DNA of 64,000 nucleotides from CAYJIL01 sp964370235 (GTDB lineage Bacteria; Bacteroidota; Bacteroidia; Bacteroidales; Rikenellaceae), in NCBI GenBank assembly GCA_964370235.1, contig CAYJIL010000001.1, positions 20,952 to 84,951 on the forward strand, in the 5' to 3' direction. Of the stretch, positions 33,115 through 41,845 are shown in pieces; position 1 is the stretch's first letter, and the number at the start of each line of letters is the position of its first letter. Made by a program: the position numbers and the translations under genes. The notes below the pieces were generated by a model. It saw only the letters and a list, made by a program, of their open reading frames with translations. It ran no database searches and was not told where the DNA came from.

Positions 33115-34071
33115 ATGGAGAACATCACTGTTTCAAAGGTAATTAACGACCTAGTGCGCTCGGGGAGATATATTTTCTTGCCCGAGATTGGTACGCTGTA
33201 CCTAGATGGCGAGGTTGTTATATACCGAGGAGATGGCTCGGGTGAGAATATCATAGATATACTAACCGCAGATTACAAAGAGCCACAGAGGCTATATGAG
33301 AATTGGTTGACACGCAATCGCACAGTATCTACATATCGTCAGAGCGTAGACATTGAGCCACTAGGTAGGCTTGTGCTAACACAAGCGTGTGCAATATTCA
33401 TGACCACAGTTGGCAAAGATGGCATTGCTCTAAACGACGATGCCCAAGCTGCCATCGAGGCCGCTCTAGCGGCAGCAGCAGCTAGCGAGGGAGAACACAC
33501 GCTCGAAGGCATTATGGCACACGAGCGAGAACAAGAGGCTCTACAACAAGCTGCACAGCAACAAGAGGCAGACAAAATGGCTCTCGAAAACGAAGATGAT
33601 TACATAGACGATAGCGACCTTGTCGAGCGATCGAGAAATTGGCGCACAATTGCCATAGTTCTAGCACTAGTACTTGCGGTTGTATCTATCGTGTCGGGCT
33701 ATTTGTTTGGCACCCTAAAGAACACTCCACACAAGGTGCGTGTAATTAGAGATACCGTAGTAATAGAGAGTACTACTCCCGACACTATACCTGCTATGAA
33801 ACTAGTACCAGCAAAAAAAATTGGTAGCTACCATGTTATAGCTGGTGCATACCGAGAGAAGCAGCGTGCACAAAAAGTTCAACAACAAGAGATACAGCGA
33901 GGATATGAGGCAATTATGTTTTATAGCCCTAGCAAAAACTTGTATATGGTTTCGATTTCGAGTGGCGATAGCCGTGACTCGATGCAGCAAGTACTTAACG
34001 CAACACCTGTGCCTGCCGATAGCGACCCATACTGGATATTTGAGCAGAGTGATATAGAGGTAATAGAGTAA
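33115..34071 (+). CDS. HU/CCDC81-like and SPOR domain membrane protein
   Basis: A 318-residue single-pass protein. Residues 1-125 resemble the HU-CCDC81 domains found in Bacteroidota (T-V-S-K-V-I-N-D-L-V-R-S-G-R-Y-I-F-L-P-E-I-G-T-L). An Ala/Gln/Glu-rich stretch (about 125-165) follows, then a transmembrane helix (about 178-200, I-A-I-V-L-A-L-V-L-A-V-V). The C-terminal SPOR domain (about 240-310) begins I-G-S-Y-H-V-I-A-G-A-Y and includes A-I-M-F-Y-S-P-S-K-N-L-Y-M-V. SPOR domains bind denuded septal peptidoglycan, so a role at the division site is likely. Confidence 0.88.
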   Translation: MENITVSKVINDLVRSGRYIFLPEIGTLYLDGEVVIYRGDGSGENIIDILTADYKEPQRLYENWLTRNRTVSTYRQSVDIEPLGRLVLTQACAIFMTTVGKDGIALNDDAQAAIEAALAAAAASEGEHTLEGIMAHEREQEALQQAAQQQEADKMALENEDDYIDDSDLVERSRNWRTIAIVLALVLAVVSIVSGYLFGTLKNTPHKVRVIRDTVVIESTTPDTIPAMKLVPAKKIGSYHVIAGAYREKQRAQKVQQQEIQRGYEAIMFYSPSKNLYMVSISSGDSRDSMQQVLNATPVPADSDPYWIFEQSDIEVIE

Positions 34072-34093
34072 GTAAAATATAAAAACTAAATAT

Positions 34094-35056
34094 ATGCGTA
34101 ACTATCTATCAGTAGATGATATCGGCGATATCAAGAGTGCTGTTAAAGAGGCACTAGAGGTTAAGAATAACAGATTTGGGTATAAAGAGCTAGGCGAGAA
34201 CAAGACTGTTCTTTTAATATTCTTTAACTCTAGCCTTCGCACTAGGCTAAGCACACAAAAGGCTGCTACAAACCTAGGCATGAATGTTATTGTGCTAGAT
34301 ATTAACCAAGGGGCATGGAAGTTAGAGACCGAGCGAGGTGTTGTCATGGATTCGGACAAGAGCGAGCATCTACTAGAGGCTATACCAGTTATGGCTAGCT
34401 ATTGCGATATTATAGGTATTCGTGCCTTTGCACGCTTTGAGAACAAAGAGGCAGACTACTCAGAGGAGATTATCTCACAATTTGTGCAGCATGCCAATCG
34501 CCCAATCTTCTCGATGGAGGGGGCAACCGGTCATCCGCTACAAGGCTTTGCCGATGTAATTACAATCGAAGAGCACAAAAAGAGCGAGCGACCAAAAGTT
34601 GTGCTTACTTGGGCTCCTCACCCACGTGCTCTGCCACAAGCTGTTCCAAACTCTTTTGCACAATGGGCAGTGGCTGCAGGTTACGAAGTTGTGGTTACAC
34701 ACCCAAAAGGTTACGAGCTAGATACTAAATTTACCAATGGTGCCGTTATAGAGTACGACCAGGACAAAGCGTTCGAGGGAGCCGACTTTATTTATGCAAA
34801 AAACTGGGCTGCTTACCAAGACGAAAACTATGGTAAAATACTTTGTCAAGATATGAGTTGGACAGTTACAAGCGATAAAATGGCACTAACTAACGAGGCA
34901 TATTTTATGCACTGTCTACCTGTTCGCCGCAACATGATTGTTACCGACGAAGTTATCGAAAGCCCACAGAGCCTTGTAATTAAAGAGGCTGCAAATCGTG
35001 AAATTTCGGCACAAGTGGTTCTAAAGCGCATGCTTGAGTCGCTAAGAGAGGAATAA
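34094..35056 (+). CDS. argF': N-succinyl/N-acetylornithine carbamoyltransferase
   Basis: A 320-residue arginine-pathway enzyme acting on an acylated ornithine. It follows the Bacteroides fragilis succinylornithine transcarbamylase closely: F-F-N-S-S-L-R-T-R-L-S-T-Q (carbamoyl phosphate site, about 43-55), G-A-W-K-L-E-T-E-R-G (73-82), W-A-P-H-P-R-A-L-P-Q and M-H-C-L-P-V-R-R-N-M. At residue 90, where B. fragilis has the Pro reported to favour succinyl and Xanthomonas AOTC has Glu, this protein has Ser (D-S-D-K-S-E-H-L). The acyl preference is therefore open. No other arg gene is adjacent. Confidence 0.93.
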   Translation: MRNYLSVDDIGDIKSAVKEALEVKNNRFGYKELGENKTVLLIFFNSSLRTRLSTQKAATNLGMNVIVLDINQGAWKLETERGVVMDSDKSEHLLEAIPVMASYCDIIGIRAFARFENKEADYSEEIISQFVQHANRPIFSMEGATGHPLQGFADVITIEEHKKSERPKVVLTWAPHPRALPQAVPNSFAQWAVAAGYEVVVTHPKGYELDTKFTNGAVIEYDQDKAFEGADFIYAKNWAAYQDENYGKILCQDMSWTVTSDKMALTNEAYFMHCLPVRRNMIVTDEVIESPQSLVIKEAANREISAQVVLKRMLESLREE

Positions 35057-35078
35057 AAGTAAAATAATTTAGAATATA

Positions 35079-36371
35079 ATGTTTAAAAAAGTTTTTAACA
35101 CAACTATTTCGAGAGTTTTTATTGCCCTTGCAGTGGCACTTGTTGCAATTTCATGTAATAAGGATGATGAAACATCTATTACACTAGGTATCTCGCCACA
35201 GAGCATGGAGGAGCTTCCTCATACCGAGGATAGTCGCATGATTTATATCACTAGCCAAGAGTGGGACTGGGAGCTAGAGGTGCGTGAAGGTAGTGACTGG
35301 CTATCGGCTAGCCAAACTAGCGGTAGTGCAGATATATCATACGATGTTAATATCTACTTTAGCGAGAACCCAGACACATCGTCTCGTAGTGCAATTATCT
35401 TTGCTTGGAATAAAATAGACCCTACGGTGTATGATAGTATTCCAATCACTCAGCTTGGGCAGCCGCTTGATATGATATTTGAGACTATTCAAGATAGTTA
35501 TAACAAGAATGGCGGTAGCTTCGACATCGATATTTTGAGTAACGTAGACTGGGAGCTAGTGAGCATTAGCGACTGGATGACACTTACAAAAACTTCGGAG
35601 GCAACACCTAGTAGTAAGCCTAATTTCGATAAGTTCGACTATAACTTCACAATTCAGCCAAACCCTAGCGTTAGCCTACGCCAAGGCTCGATAGTGTTTA
35701 AGGATAAGAATCCCGAGAATAGCGATTGGACTTATGAAGTGCTAATTACGCAATATGGTAGTGGATCTTTACAAACCGACACAGATCTTTTGAAGGATAT
35801 TTTCAACACAATGGGTGGCGATAGCTGGACAAAGAAATGGGATATAACTCAGCCTATCGAAAACTGGCAAGGTGTAAAAACCGAACTGAGTGCCGATGGT
35901 AATATGAGGGTAGTAGAGCTAGACCTATCGGGGTGCAACCTTGTGGGTGAGCTACCAGAGAATATTGGCGATCTTTCGTTTATTAAGATACTCGATCTAT
36001 CAGATAACGAGATTAGTGGAACAATTCCACAATCAATTACATCTCTTAATAATAGTGTTAGCCTGTCGCTAAATCACAACAAGCTAACGGGCGAAATTCC
36101 AGCACAAATTGGAGAACTTCGCAAGCTATGGCGACTACACTTGAACAACAACCAGCTAACAGGCAATATTCCTGTGCTAACTACACTAGAGGTTATTCAG
36201 GTACTTACGCTTAACGATAATATGCTTACGGGAGACTTTCCAGCAGGTATCGAGGAGCTAATCAACCTAGAGTATTTTTATGTACAAAATAACAAGCTAA
36301 GCGGTGCTAGACCCGATAGCTATGAAGATAGCCAATATTGGACACAGTGGCAGCTTGCTCCACAAAACTAG
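35079..36371 (+). CDS. BACON and leucine-rich-repeat lipoprotein
   Basis: A 430-residue surface lipoprotein with lipobox Cys26 (A-L-V-A-I-S-C-N-K-D-D). Two BACON-type beta domains (about 30-128 and 130-232) each contain the W-L/W-M after W-D-W-E-L or V-D-W-E-L pattern and end in I-T-Q-L-G or I-T-Q-Y-G. Plant-like LRRs (about 280-410) follow, with repeated L-x-L-x-x-N-x-L-x-G-x-I-P units. BACON domains are thought to bind carbohydrate or mucin, and LRRs bind proteins, so adhesion or sensing is likely. It ends the 20-gene run and is followed by a strong terminator. No T9SS sorting domain is visible. Confidence 0.88.
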   Translation: MFKKVFNTTISRVFIALAVALVAISCNKDDETSITLGISPQSMEELPHTEDSRMIYITSQEWDWELEVREGSDWLSASQTSGSADISYDVNIYFSENPDTSSRSAIIFAWNKIDPTVYDSIPITQLGQPLDMIFETIQDSYNKNGGSFDIDILSNVDWELVSISDWMTLTKTSEATPSSKPNFDKFDYNFTIQPNPSVSLRQGSIVFKDKNPENSDWTYEVLITQYGSGSLQTDTDLLKDIFNTMGGDSWTKKWDITQPIENWQGVKTELSADGNMRVVELDLSGCNLVGELPENIGDLSFIKILDLSDNEISGTIPQSITSLNNSVSLSLNHNKLTGEIPAQIGELRKLWRLHLNNNQLTGNIPVLTTLEVIQVLTLNDNMLTGDFPAGIEELINLEYFYVQNNKLSGARPDSYEDSQYWTQWQLAPQN

Positions 36372-36392
36372 CCTGTTAGGCTCATACATCGC

Positions 36393-36429
36393 ACAAAAGG
36401 CGTTTGCTATTTTAGCAAACGCCTTTTGT
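36393..36429 (+). terminator. Terminator closing the 20-gene run
   Basis: A perfect 17-bp stem (36393-36409 with 36413-36429) with a 3-base loop, T-rich on its 3' side. Its 3' arm overlaps the probable -33 region of the next gene. Confidence 0.9.
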
Positions 36430-36453
36430 TTTGAGTGTAAATTACTATATTTG
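36425..36453 (+). promoter_or_regulatory. Predicted promoter of the M48 protease gene
   Basis: TTTG at 36425-36428 and TATATTTG at 36446-36453 are separated by 17 bases, close to the Bacteroidetes form. The leader is about 20-25 bases to the ATG at 36479. Confidence 0.55.
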
Positions 36454-36478
36454 CGCCTTAATTATCAAAAAAAATAAA

Positions 36479-37273
36479 ATGGGAAACAAGATCTACAAAT
36501 TATTCATGGTTGCTGTATTTGTTATGGCAGCTGCGCCAGCATTTGGACAATTTAACCTATCACGCTCTTTGAAAGGTGCGACTAAGGTTGTGCAAGCGGC
36601 TACACTTACAGACAAGCAAATGGCCGAGTATGTAAAGGAGTATATCGACTGGATGGATGAAAACAATAAAGTATGTGATGCAGACGATCCATACACTGTG
36701 CGATTGAACAAACTTACCGAAGGTATAACTAGCGTAGATGGTATTCCTCTTAACTTTAAAGTATATTATGTAACCGACGTTAATGCTTTTGCTTGCCCAG
36801 ATGGTAGTATTAGAGTATTTTCGTCGTTGATGGATATTGTAAGCGATGACGAGCTTTTGGGTATTATTGGCCACGAGATAGGACACATTGCAAACCGTGA
36901 TTCAAAGGATGCTTACCGTTCGGCACTACTTACATCGGCTCTAAAAGATGGCGTTGCATCGACAGGTGACAGGGCAGCGGCTCTATCGGATTCGCAGTTA
37001 GGCAGCCTTGGCGAGGCATTAATGAGTGCATCATACTCAAAAAAGCAGGAGCACGAGGCAGACGCTTATGCCTATGACTTTTTGAAGGCAGCAGATCGCA
37101 ACCCATGGGCTATGGCACTATCGTTTGAGCGTCTAAAGAAACTAGCCGAAGAGGCAGGTGCAAGCGATGCTAGCAAAATGAGCCAGCTATTCTCTACTCA
37201 CCCCGACCTAGATGTTCGCATTGAGAATATGTCTGAGCGTGCACAAAGCGAAGGATTTGTTAGACCAGAGTAA
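36479..37273 (+). CDS. Exported M48-family zinc metalloprotease
   Basis: A 264-residue periplasmic protease of the BepA/LoiP/YcaL type. The start at 36479 gives a signal peptide (MGNKIYKLFMVAVFVMAAAP, ends A-F-G). Zinc ligands are His132 and His136 in G-H-E-I-G-H-I-A-N-R with catalytic Glu133, and Glu193 in E-H-E-A-D-A-Y-A-Y-D. There is no TPR extension, so it is the short form. E. coli relatives degrade misassembled outer-membrane proteins. It is transcribed alone, between two terminators. Confidence 0.92.
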   Translation: MGNKIYKLFMVAVFVMAAAPAFGQFNLSRSLKGATKVVQAATLTDKQMAEYVKEYIDWMDENNKVCDADDPYTVRLNKLTEGITSVDGIPLNFKVYYVTDVNAFACPDGSIRVFSSLMDIVSDDELLGIIGHEIGHIANRDSKDAYRSALLTSALKDGVASTGDRAAALSDSQLGSLGEALMSASYSKKQEHEADAYAYDFLKAADRNPWAMALSFERLKKLAEEAGASDASKMSQLFSTHPDLDVRIENMSERAQSEGFVRPE

Positions 37274-37290
37274 TAGACAACTAAAATATG

Positions 37291-37330
37291 AAACACCCCG
37301 AAAGTAAAGCGTTTTACTTTCGGGGTGTTT
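37291..37330. terminator. Bidirectional terminator between the M48 gene and ubiA-like gene
   Basis: A perfect 18-bp stem (37291-37308 with 37313-37330) with a 4-base loop, between two convergent genes. Confidence 0.9.
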
Positions 37331-37350
37331 TGTTTTGGGGCGCTTGGATA

Positions 37351-38205
37351 CTAAAAGAAAATTGCCAATATAGTAAACAGACCATACACAAGGCTACCAA
37401 CACCGTTCATTGTGGCAAAGGCTAGGTTAACTTTTGAGATGTCGGATGGTTTAACAACCACATGCTCAAACACCAATATTAGCGAAAAGATAGCTCCACC
37501 AACGATATACCATATATTTGGCAAGAACACCACACCTATATATATAATTATTGCAATTACAGCCAAGTGTAGCAGTGCACTCACTAGCAGAGCACCTTTG
37601 CGACCTAGCAAAACGGGAATAGAGTTTAGCCCTCGTTTGCGGTCAAACTCTTCGTCTTGTAGCGCATACAAAATATCAAAACCGCCACACCACAGAGCCA
37701 CAAGCGCAGCAATTAGGATTACGAATGGGTGAAATTCGCCCATGAGAGCTATATAGGCACCCACTGGAGCTACTGCAAGCGCAACACCCAACACCAAATG
37801 ACAGAGCCAAGTAAAACGTTTGGTGAGACTATAACCCAACACCAACACCAACGCAATGGGTGATAGCTTAAAGGCAAGCGGATTGAGCATCCATGCCGAC
37901 CAAACAAACAACAACGAACACACAACAACAAAAATAGTTGCTGCACGAGGCGATATTTTGCCCGATGGAATCTCACGAACGGCAGTTCTAGCGTTTTGAG
38001 CATCGATGTCACGGTCGACTAAACGGTTAAATGCCATAGCAGCACTTCGAGCAAACACCATTGCAAGCACTACAAATAGTAGAGTCTTAGCAGGCAAAAA
38101 TTTTGTTTGCTCAACACCATAAAAAAGCCCGACCATTGCAAATGGCATTGCAAAAATGGTGTGCGAAAATTTTATCATCGAAAAGTACTCTTTTACAGAT
38201 CCCAT
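37351..38205 (-). CDS. UbiA-family prenyltransferase
   Basis: A 284-residue inner-membrane prenyltransferase with about eight hydrophobic helices. The start at 38205 (M-G-S-V-K-E-Y-F-S-M-I-K-F-S-H-T) is preferred; the longer frame adds 37 residues without family similarity. The first Asp-rich motif is N-R-L-V-D-R-D-I-D-A-Q-N-A-R-T and the second is Y-A-L-Q-D-E-E-F-D. The K-F-S-H-T-I-F-A-M-P-F-A N-terminus is typical of 4-hydroxybenzoate polyprenyltransferase-like proteins, including MqnP of the futalosine menaquinone route. Which quinone precursor it uses cannot be settled here. It faces away from nqr, which uses the quinone product. Confidence 0.88.
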   Translation of the reverse strand: MGSVKEYFSMIKFSHTIFAMPFAMVGLFYGVEQTKFLPAKTLLFVVLAMVFARSAAMAFNRLVDRDIDAQNARTAVREIPSGKISPRAATIFVVVCSLLFVWSAWMLNPLAFKLSPIALVLVLGYSLTKRFTWLCHLVLGVALAVAPVGAYIALMGEFHPFVILIAALVALWCGGFDILYALQDEEFDRKRGLNSIPVLLGRKGALLVSALLHLAVIAIIIYIGVVFLPNIWYIVGGAIFSLILVFEHVVVKPSDISKVNLAFATMNGVGSLVYGLFTILAIFF

Positions 38206-38334
38206 ATATTTTAATTTAAAATTAAATGAAAAATTGAGCCAAAAAACAACTGTGGCTCTGGTTGCAAATTTAACGACAATAAAATAATAATGAAAAAAAT
38301 GTTGTAATGTTATCAAAATAACAAAAAGATACCC

Positions 38335-38342
38335 TATATTTG
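38335..38342 (+). promoter_or_regulatory. Predicted -7 element of the nqr operon
   Basis: TATATTTG matches TAnnTTTG and lies about 170 bases before nqrA, implying a long leader. A small dyad GTTAT-CAAA-ATAAC (about 38309-38322) sits upstream in the -33 to -15 region. Confidence 0.55.
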
Positions 38343-38348
38343 CACTTT

Positions 38349-38512
38349 GGTAGTTAGGTAGTTATATAGTCTAACCTGCTAATAGGTAGTGGCTAAGGTG
38401 TGGGCTTGTGTGTTTGTGGTTAATTTTGGCAAGGCAATAAATTGCATACTACTACCTAAAATGGTTATACAACAGCAAAGAAATAGAACAAAATATTCTA
38501 AATAATATAAAT
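38349..38512 (+). promoter_or_regulatory. Long leader of the nqr operon with pairing potential
   Basis: No ORF is present. GGTAGT occurs three times (38349, 38358, 38385). TTAGGTAGT at 38354-38362 can pair over 9 bp with ACTACCTAA at 38451-38459, or its first part (GTTAG, 38353-38357) can pair with the nearby CTAAC (about 38371-38375). These two pairings exclude each other. A GT-rich segment (about 38397-38420) lies inside. No known riboswitch consensus was recognised. Confidence 0.4.
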
Positions 38513-39862
38513 ATGTCTAAAGTATTTAATTTAAAGAGGGGTTTAGACATCTCACTAGTTGGTCAGGCAAACCAAAGTGTATCTGCGGCAGCAACATCTG
38601 CTAAATATGCTGTTAAGCCAACCGATTTTGAGGGCATAACTCCAAAGATGCTGGTAAAGGCTGGAGACAAGGTGAAAGCCGGTACACCACTCTTCTTTGA
38701 CAAGTATCGTCCATGGCTACAATTCACTGCACCTGTTTCGGGTACAGTAGAGGATGTTGTTCGTGGCGAGAAAAGAAGAATCCTTGAGGTTACAATTACT
38801 CCAGATGCTACACTAGAGTATGAGTCGTTTGAGGCTCCTAAATCTCTTACTAAAGAGAGCGTTACCGAGCTACTTGTAGCATCGGGACTATGGGCTACAA
38901 TCATTCAGCGTCCTTATGGCGTTATCGCTTCTAAAGATGATAGCCCAAAAGGTATCTTCATCTCTATGTTTGACTCTGCGCCACTTGCAGGCGACATTAA
39001 CTTTATGCTAAAGGATGAGAAAGACGCATTTGCAGCAGGTATCAAAGCTCTTAAGGCACTTTGCCCAAAGATCTACCTAGGTACAAATGGTGCTAGCTCT
39101 GCTTTGGTTGATGCAGTTAAGGGCGATGTTGTGGTTAATACCTTTACGGGTAAGCACCCAGCAGGTAACGTAGGTATCCAAATCCACCACACAGATGCTA
39201 TGTGCAAAGGTGAGGTTGCTTGGACTCTAACTCCACAAAACGTTGTATTTATCGGTCGCCTACTTCTTACGGGCAAGCTAGATATGACAAAAATCGTAGC
39301 AGTATGTGGTTCTGAGGTTAACGAGCCATCTTACAAAAAGGTAATTGCAGGTGCTACTGTTAAGTCTCTTACAGAGGGTAACATTAAGGCTCAAGAGGCT
39401 GGTTATTCGGTAAGATATATTAGCGGTAATGTGCTTACTGGTAGAAAAGTAGCAGCAGACTGTACTATATCTTTCTACGACACAGCAATTACAGTTATTC
39501 CAGAGGGTGACCACTACGAGTTCCTAGGTTGGATCGCTCCACGTTTTAACAAGTTCTCGGTTTCTCGCAGCTACTTTAGCTGGTTGTCACCATCAAAAAA
39601 GTATAAGCTAGATACAAACCTTAACGGTGGCGAGCGTGCCCTAGTTATGACGGGTGAGTATGAGAGCGTACTTCCTATGGACATTTATCCTGTCTACCTT
39701 GTCAAAGCAATCCTTGCTGGCGACATCGACAAGATGGAGAACCTAGGTATCTATGAGGTGATTGAGGAGGATCTAGCACTTTGTGAATTTATCTGTACTT
39801 CTAAAATCGAGGTTCAGTCAATTCTTCGTGATGGTATCCGCCAAATGATAAAAGAGGTATAA
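38513..39862 (+). CDS. nqrA: Na+-translocating NADH:quinone reductase subunit A
   Basis: A 449-residue peripheral subunit of the six-subunit sodium-pumping NADH:ubiquinone/menaquinone oxidoreductase. The N-terminus K-V-F-N-L-K-R-G-L-D-I-S-L-V-G is diagnostic, followed by the lipoyl/biotinyl-like domain with V-K-A-G-D-K-V-K-A-G-T-P-L-F-F-D-K. Family features F-T-G-K-H-P-A-G-N-V-G-I-Q-I-H-H and R-Y-F-S-W-L-S-P are present. It heads an operon in the order ABCDEF with gaps of 42 bases or less. Confidence 0.97.
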   Translation: MSKVFNLKRGLDISLVGQANQSVSAAATSAKYAVKPTDFEGITPKMLVKAGDKVKAGTPLFFDKYRPWLQFTAPVSGTVEDVVRGEKRRILEVTITPDATLEYESFEAPKSLTKESVTELLVASGLWATIIQRPYGVIASKDDSPKGIFISMFDSAPLAGDINFMLKDEKDAFAAGIKALKALCPKIYLGTNGASSALVDAVKGDVVVNTFTGKHPAGNVGIQIHHTDAMCKGEVAWTLTPQNVVFIGRLLLTGKLDMTKIVAVCGSEVNEPSYKKVIAGATVKSLTEGNIKAQEAGYSVRYISGNVLTGRKVAADCTISFYDTAITVIPEGDHYEFLGWIAPRFNKFSVSRSYFSWLSPSKKYKLDTNLNGGERALVMTGEYESVLPMDIYPVYLVKAILAGDIDKMENLGIYEVIEEDLALCEFICTSKIEVQSILRDGIRQMIKEV

Positions 39863-39905
39863 CGATATTTCGTAGGAATTAATTATCTGGTTAACATACT
39901 ATAAG

Positions 39906-41087
39906 ATGAAATCATTAAGAAATTATATAGACAAAATTAAACCTACCTTCTCGCCGGGTGGCAAGCTAGAGAAGCTCCACTCTACCTTTGATGCGTTTGA
40001 GACATTCTTGTTCTCGCCAAAGGAGGTTACACAGAAAGGTAGTCATATCAGAGATGCTATCGAGCTAAAGCGTACCATGTTTATGGTAGTACTTGCACTA
40101 GTTCCAGCACTTATCTTTGGTATGTACAACGTTGGTTACCAACACTTCCTAGCTACGGGTGTAGAGGCTACTCTACTAGACTGTATGCTTAAGGGTGCTA
40201 TCAAAGTACTTCCGATAGTAATTGTATCATACGTAGTTGGTCTTGGTATCGAGTTTGCTTATGCACAGATGCGCCACCACGAGGTAAACGAGGGTTTCCT
40301 TGTTTCGGGTATGCTTATCCCACTTATTATGCCAGTAGACGCACCTCTTTGGATGATTGCTGTCTCTACTGCATTTGCGGTGATCGTTGTTAAGGAGCTA
40401 TTTGGTGGTACTGGTATGAACGTATTCAACCCAGCACTTATGGCTCGTGCCTTTATGTTCTTTGCATATACTCCACACGTTTCGGGTGACAAGGTATGGA
40501 TTGCAGGCATGACTTCGGGCGAGGGTATTCTTGACGGTGTTTCGGGTGCAACTCCTCTTACAGAGGCTGCAACTGCACTTGCTGACAAGGCAGACGCTCT
40601 AACATTCTCGACTACTCCTATGGATTGGTTGATTGGTACGGTTCCGGGAAGTATTGGTGAGACTAGTTTCATCGCTATCATGATTGGTGCTGCTATTCTA
40701 CTTTACACTGGTATCGCTTCGTGGAGAATTATGAGCGCAGTATTTATTGGTGGTCTTGTAATGGGTGGTATCTTCAACCTAATTGGAGCTAACGTATACA
40801 TGGAGCTACCAGCGTGTCACCACATTCTAATTGGTGGTTTTGCGTTTGGTGCTGTGTTTATGGCAACAGACCCAGTAACTGCTTCACAAACTAACACTGG
40901 TAAGTGGATTTATGGTCTACTAATTGGTGCGATTGCAGTACTTATTCGTGTTGTAAACCCAGGTTATCCAGAGGGTATGATGCTATCGATTCTCTTTATG
41001 AATGCTATGGTGCCACTAATCGACCACTACGTTGTTGAGGCAAACATTAAGCGTCGTCTAAAGAGAGCTAAAGCTAGTGTAAAATAG
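39906..41087 (+). CDS. nqrB: Na+-NQR subunit B
   Basis: A 393-residue membrane subunit carrying a covalent FMN and taking part in Na+ transfer. The FMN-threonine is Thr216 in G-V-S-G-A-T-P-L-T-E. About ten transmembrane helices. G-G-T-G-M-N-V-F-N-P-A-L and A-T-D-P-V-T-A-S-Q-T-N-T-G-K are NqrB/RnfD signatures. Length and motif order agree with NqrB rather than RnfD. Confidence 0.97.
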   Translation: MKSLRNYIDKIKPTFSPGGKLEKLHSTFDAFETFLFSPKEVTQKGSHIRDAIELKRTMFMVVLALVPALIFGMYNVGYQHFLATGVEATLLDCMLKGAIKVLPIVIVSYVVGLGIEFAYAQMRHHEVNEGFLVSGMLIPLIMPVDAPLWMIAVSTAFAVIVVKELFGGTGMNVFNPALMARAFMFFAYTPHVSGDKVWIAGMTSGEGILDGVSGATPLTEAATALADKADALTFSTTPMDWLIGTVPGSIGETSFIAIMIGAAILLYTGIASWRIMSAVFIGGLVMGGIFNLIGANVYMELPACHHILIGGFAFGAVFMATDPVTASQTNTGKWIYGLLIGAIAVLIRVVNPGYPEGMMLSILFMNAMVPLIDHYVVEANIKRRLKRAKASVK

Positions 41088-41099
41088 TTAAAAGAGAAG

Positions 41100-41831
41100 A
41101 TGATGAACAAACAAAGTAATGCATATATTATAATCTACTCCTCTATTCTTGTAATCGTTGTTGCAGCGGCACTTTCGTTCACAGCGATCAAGCTACGCCC
41201 TCTTCAGCAGCAGAACGTAGAGATGGAGATGATGAGCAATATCCTAGGTTCGGTAGGAGCACTAGGAGACGCTAAAGAGCCAGCAGCTATTGAGGCAGCT
41301 TATAAGAAGTATATCACAGAGTCTTTCCTTGTAGATAGCAAGGGTAACAAAGTGGATGCTACTCAGCAAGAGATTTTCGCTATTCTTGGCGGTCTTAAGG
41401 GTGCTTATGCTGCACCAGAGGATTCTCGCAAGCTACCACTATTTGTTAGCAACGTAGATGGCAAAACAAACTATATCGTTCCTATTATCGGTACAGGTCT
41501 TTGGGGACCAGTTTGGGGTTATATGGCACTAAACGACGACCTAAATACTGTTGCAGGTGTTGTATTTGCTCACAAGAGTGAGACTCCGGGTCTAGGTGCC
41601 GAGATTGCAACTCCTTCTTTCCAGAATCAGTACATTGGTAAGAGCCTATTCGATGGAACAACATTCAAAGGTATTGGTGTAACTAAGGGTGCAGGATCAT
41701 CGGATGGCAACGCTCACGCAGTAGATGCTATCTCGGGTGGTACTATCACAGCACGTGCAGTGGGTGACATGGTTATCAACTGTCTAAAGGTTTACGTTCC
41801 TTTCTTTGAGAAAGTAAGTGTTGAAAAATAA
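41100..41831 (+). CDS. nqrC: Na+-NQR subunit C
   Basis: A 243-residue subunit with an N-terminal membrane helix (about 9-30) and a periplasmic domain holding a covalent FMN. The attachment motif reads Ser212-Gly-Gly-Thr215-Ile-Thr217 (D-A-I-S-G-G-T-I-T-A); S-G-A-T is more usual, so the Ala is Gly here. E-T-P-G-L-G-A-E-I precedes it, as in all NqrC/RnfG. Two adjacent ATGs (41100, 41103) are both possible starts. Confidence 0.96.
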   Translation: MMNKQSNAYIIIYSSILVIVVAAALSFTAIKLRPLQQQNVEMEMMSNILGSVGALGDAKEPAAIEAAYKKYITESFLVDSKGNKVDATQQEIFAILGGLKGAYAAPEDSRKLPLFVSNVDGKTNYIVPIIGTGLWGPVWGYMALNDDLNTVAGVVFAHKSETPGLGAEIATPSFQNQYIGKSLFDGTTFKGIGVTKGAGSSDGNAHAVDAISGGTITARAVGDMVINCLKVYVPFFEKVSVEK

Positions 41832-41845
41832 AAAAGAGAGATATT

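Noticed and set aside
36560..36886. A 108-codon antisense ORF in the M48 protease gene.
   Set aside because: Shadow frame; the sense gene has a signal peptide and the HExxH motif.
38343..38512. A small ORF in the nqr leader.
   Set aside because: No frame has a start with a ribosome-binding site and coding-like composition; the GT-rich part is not protein-like.
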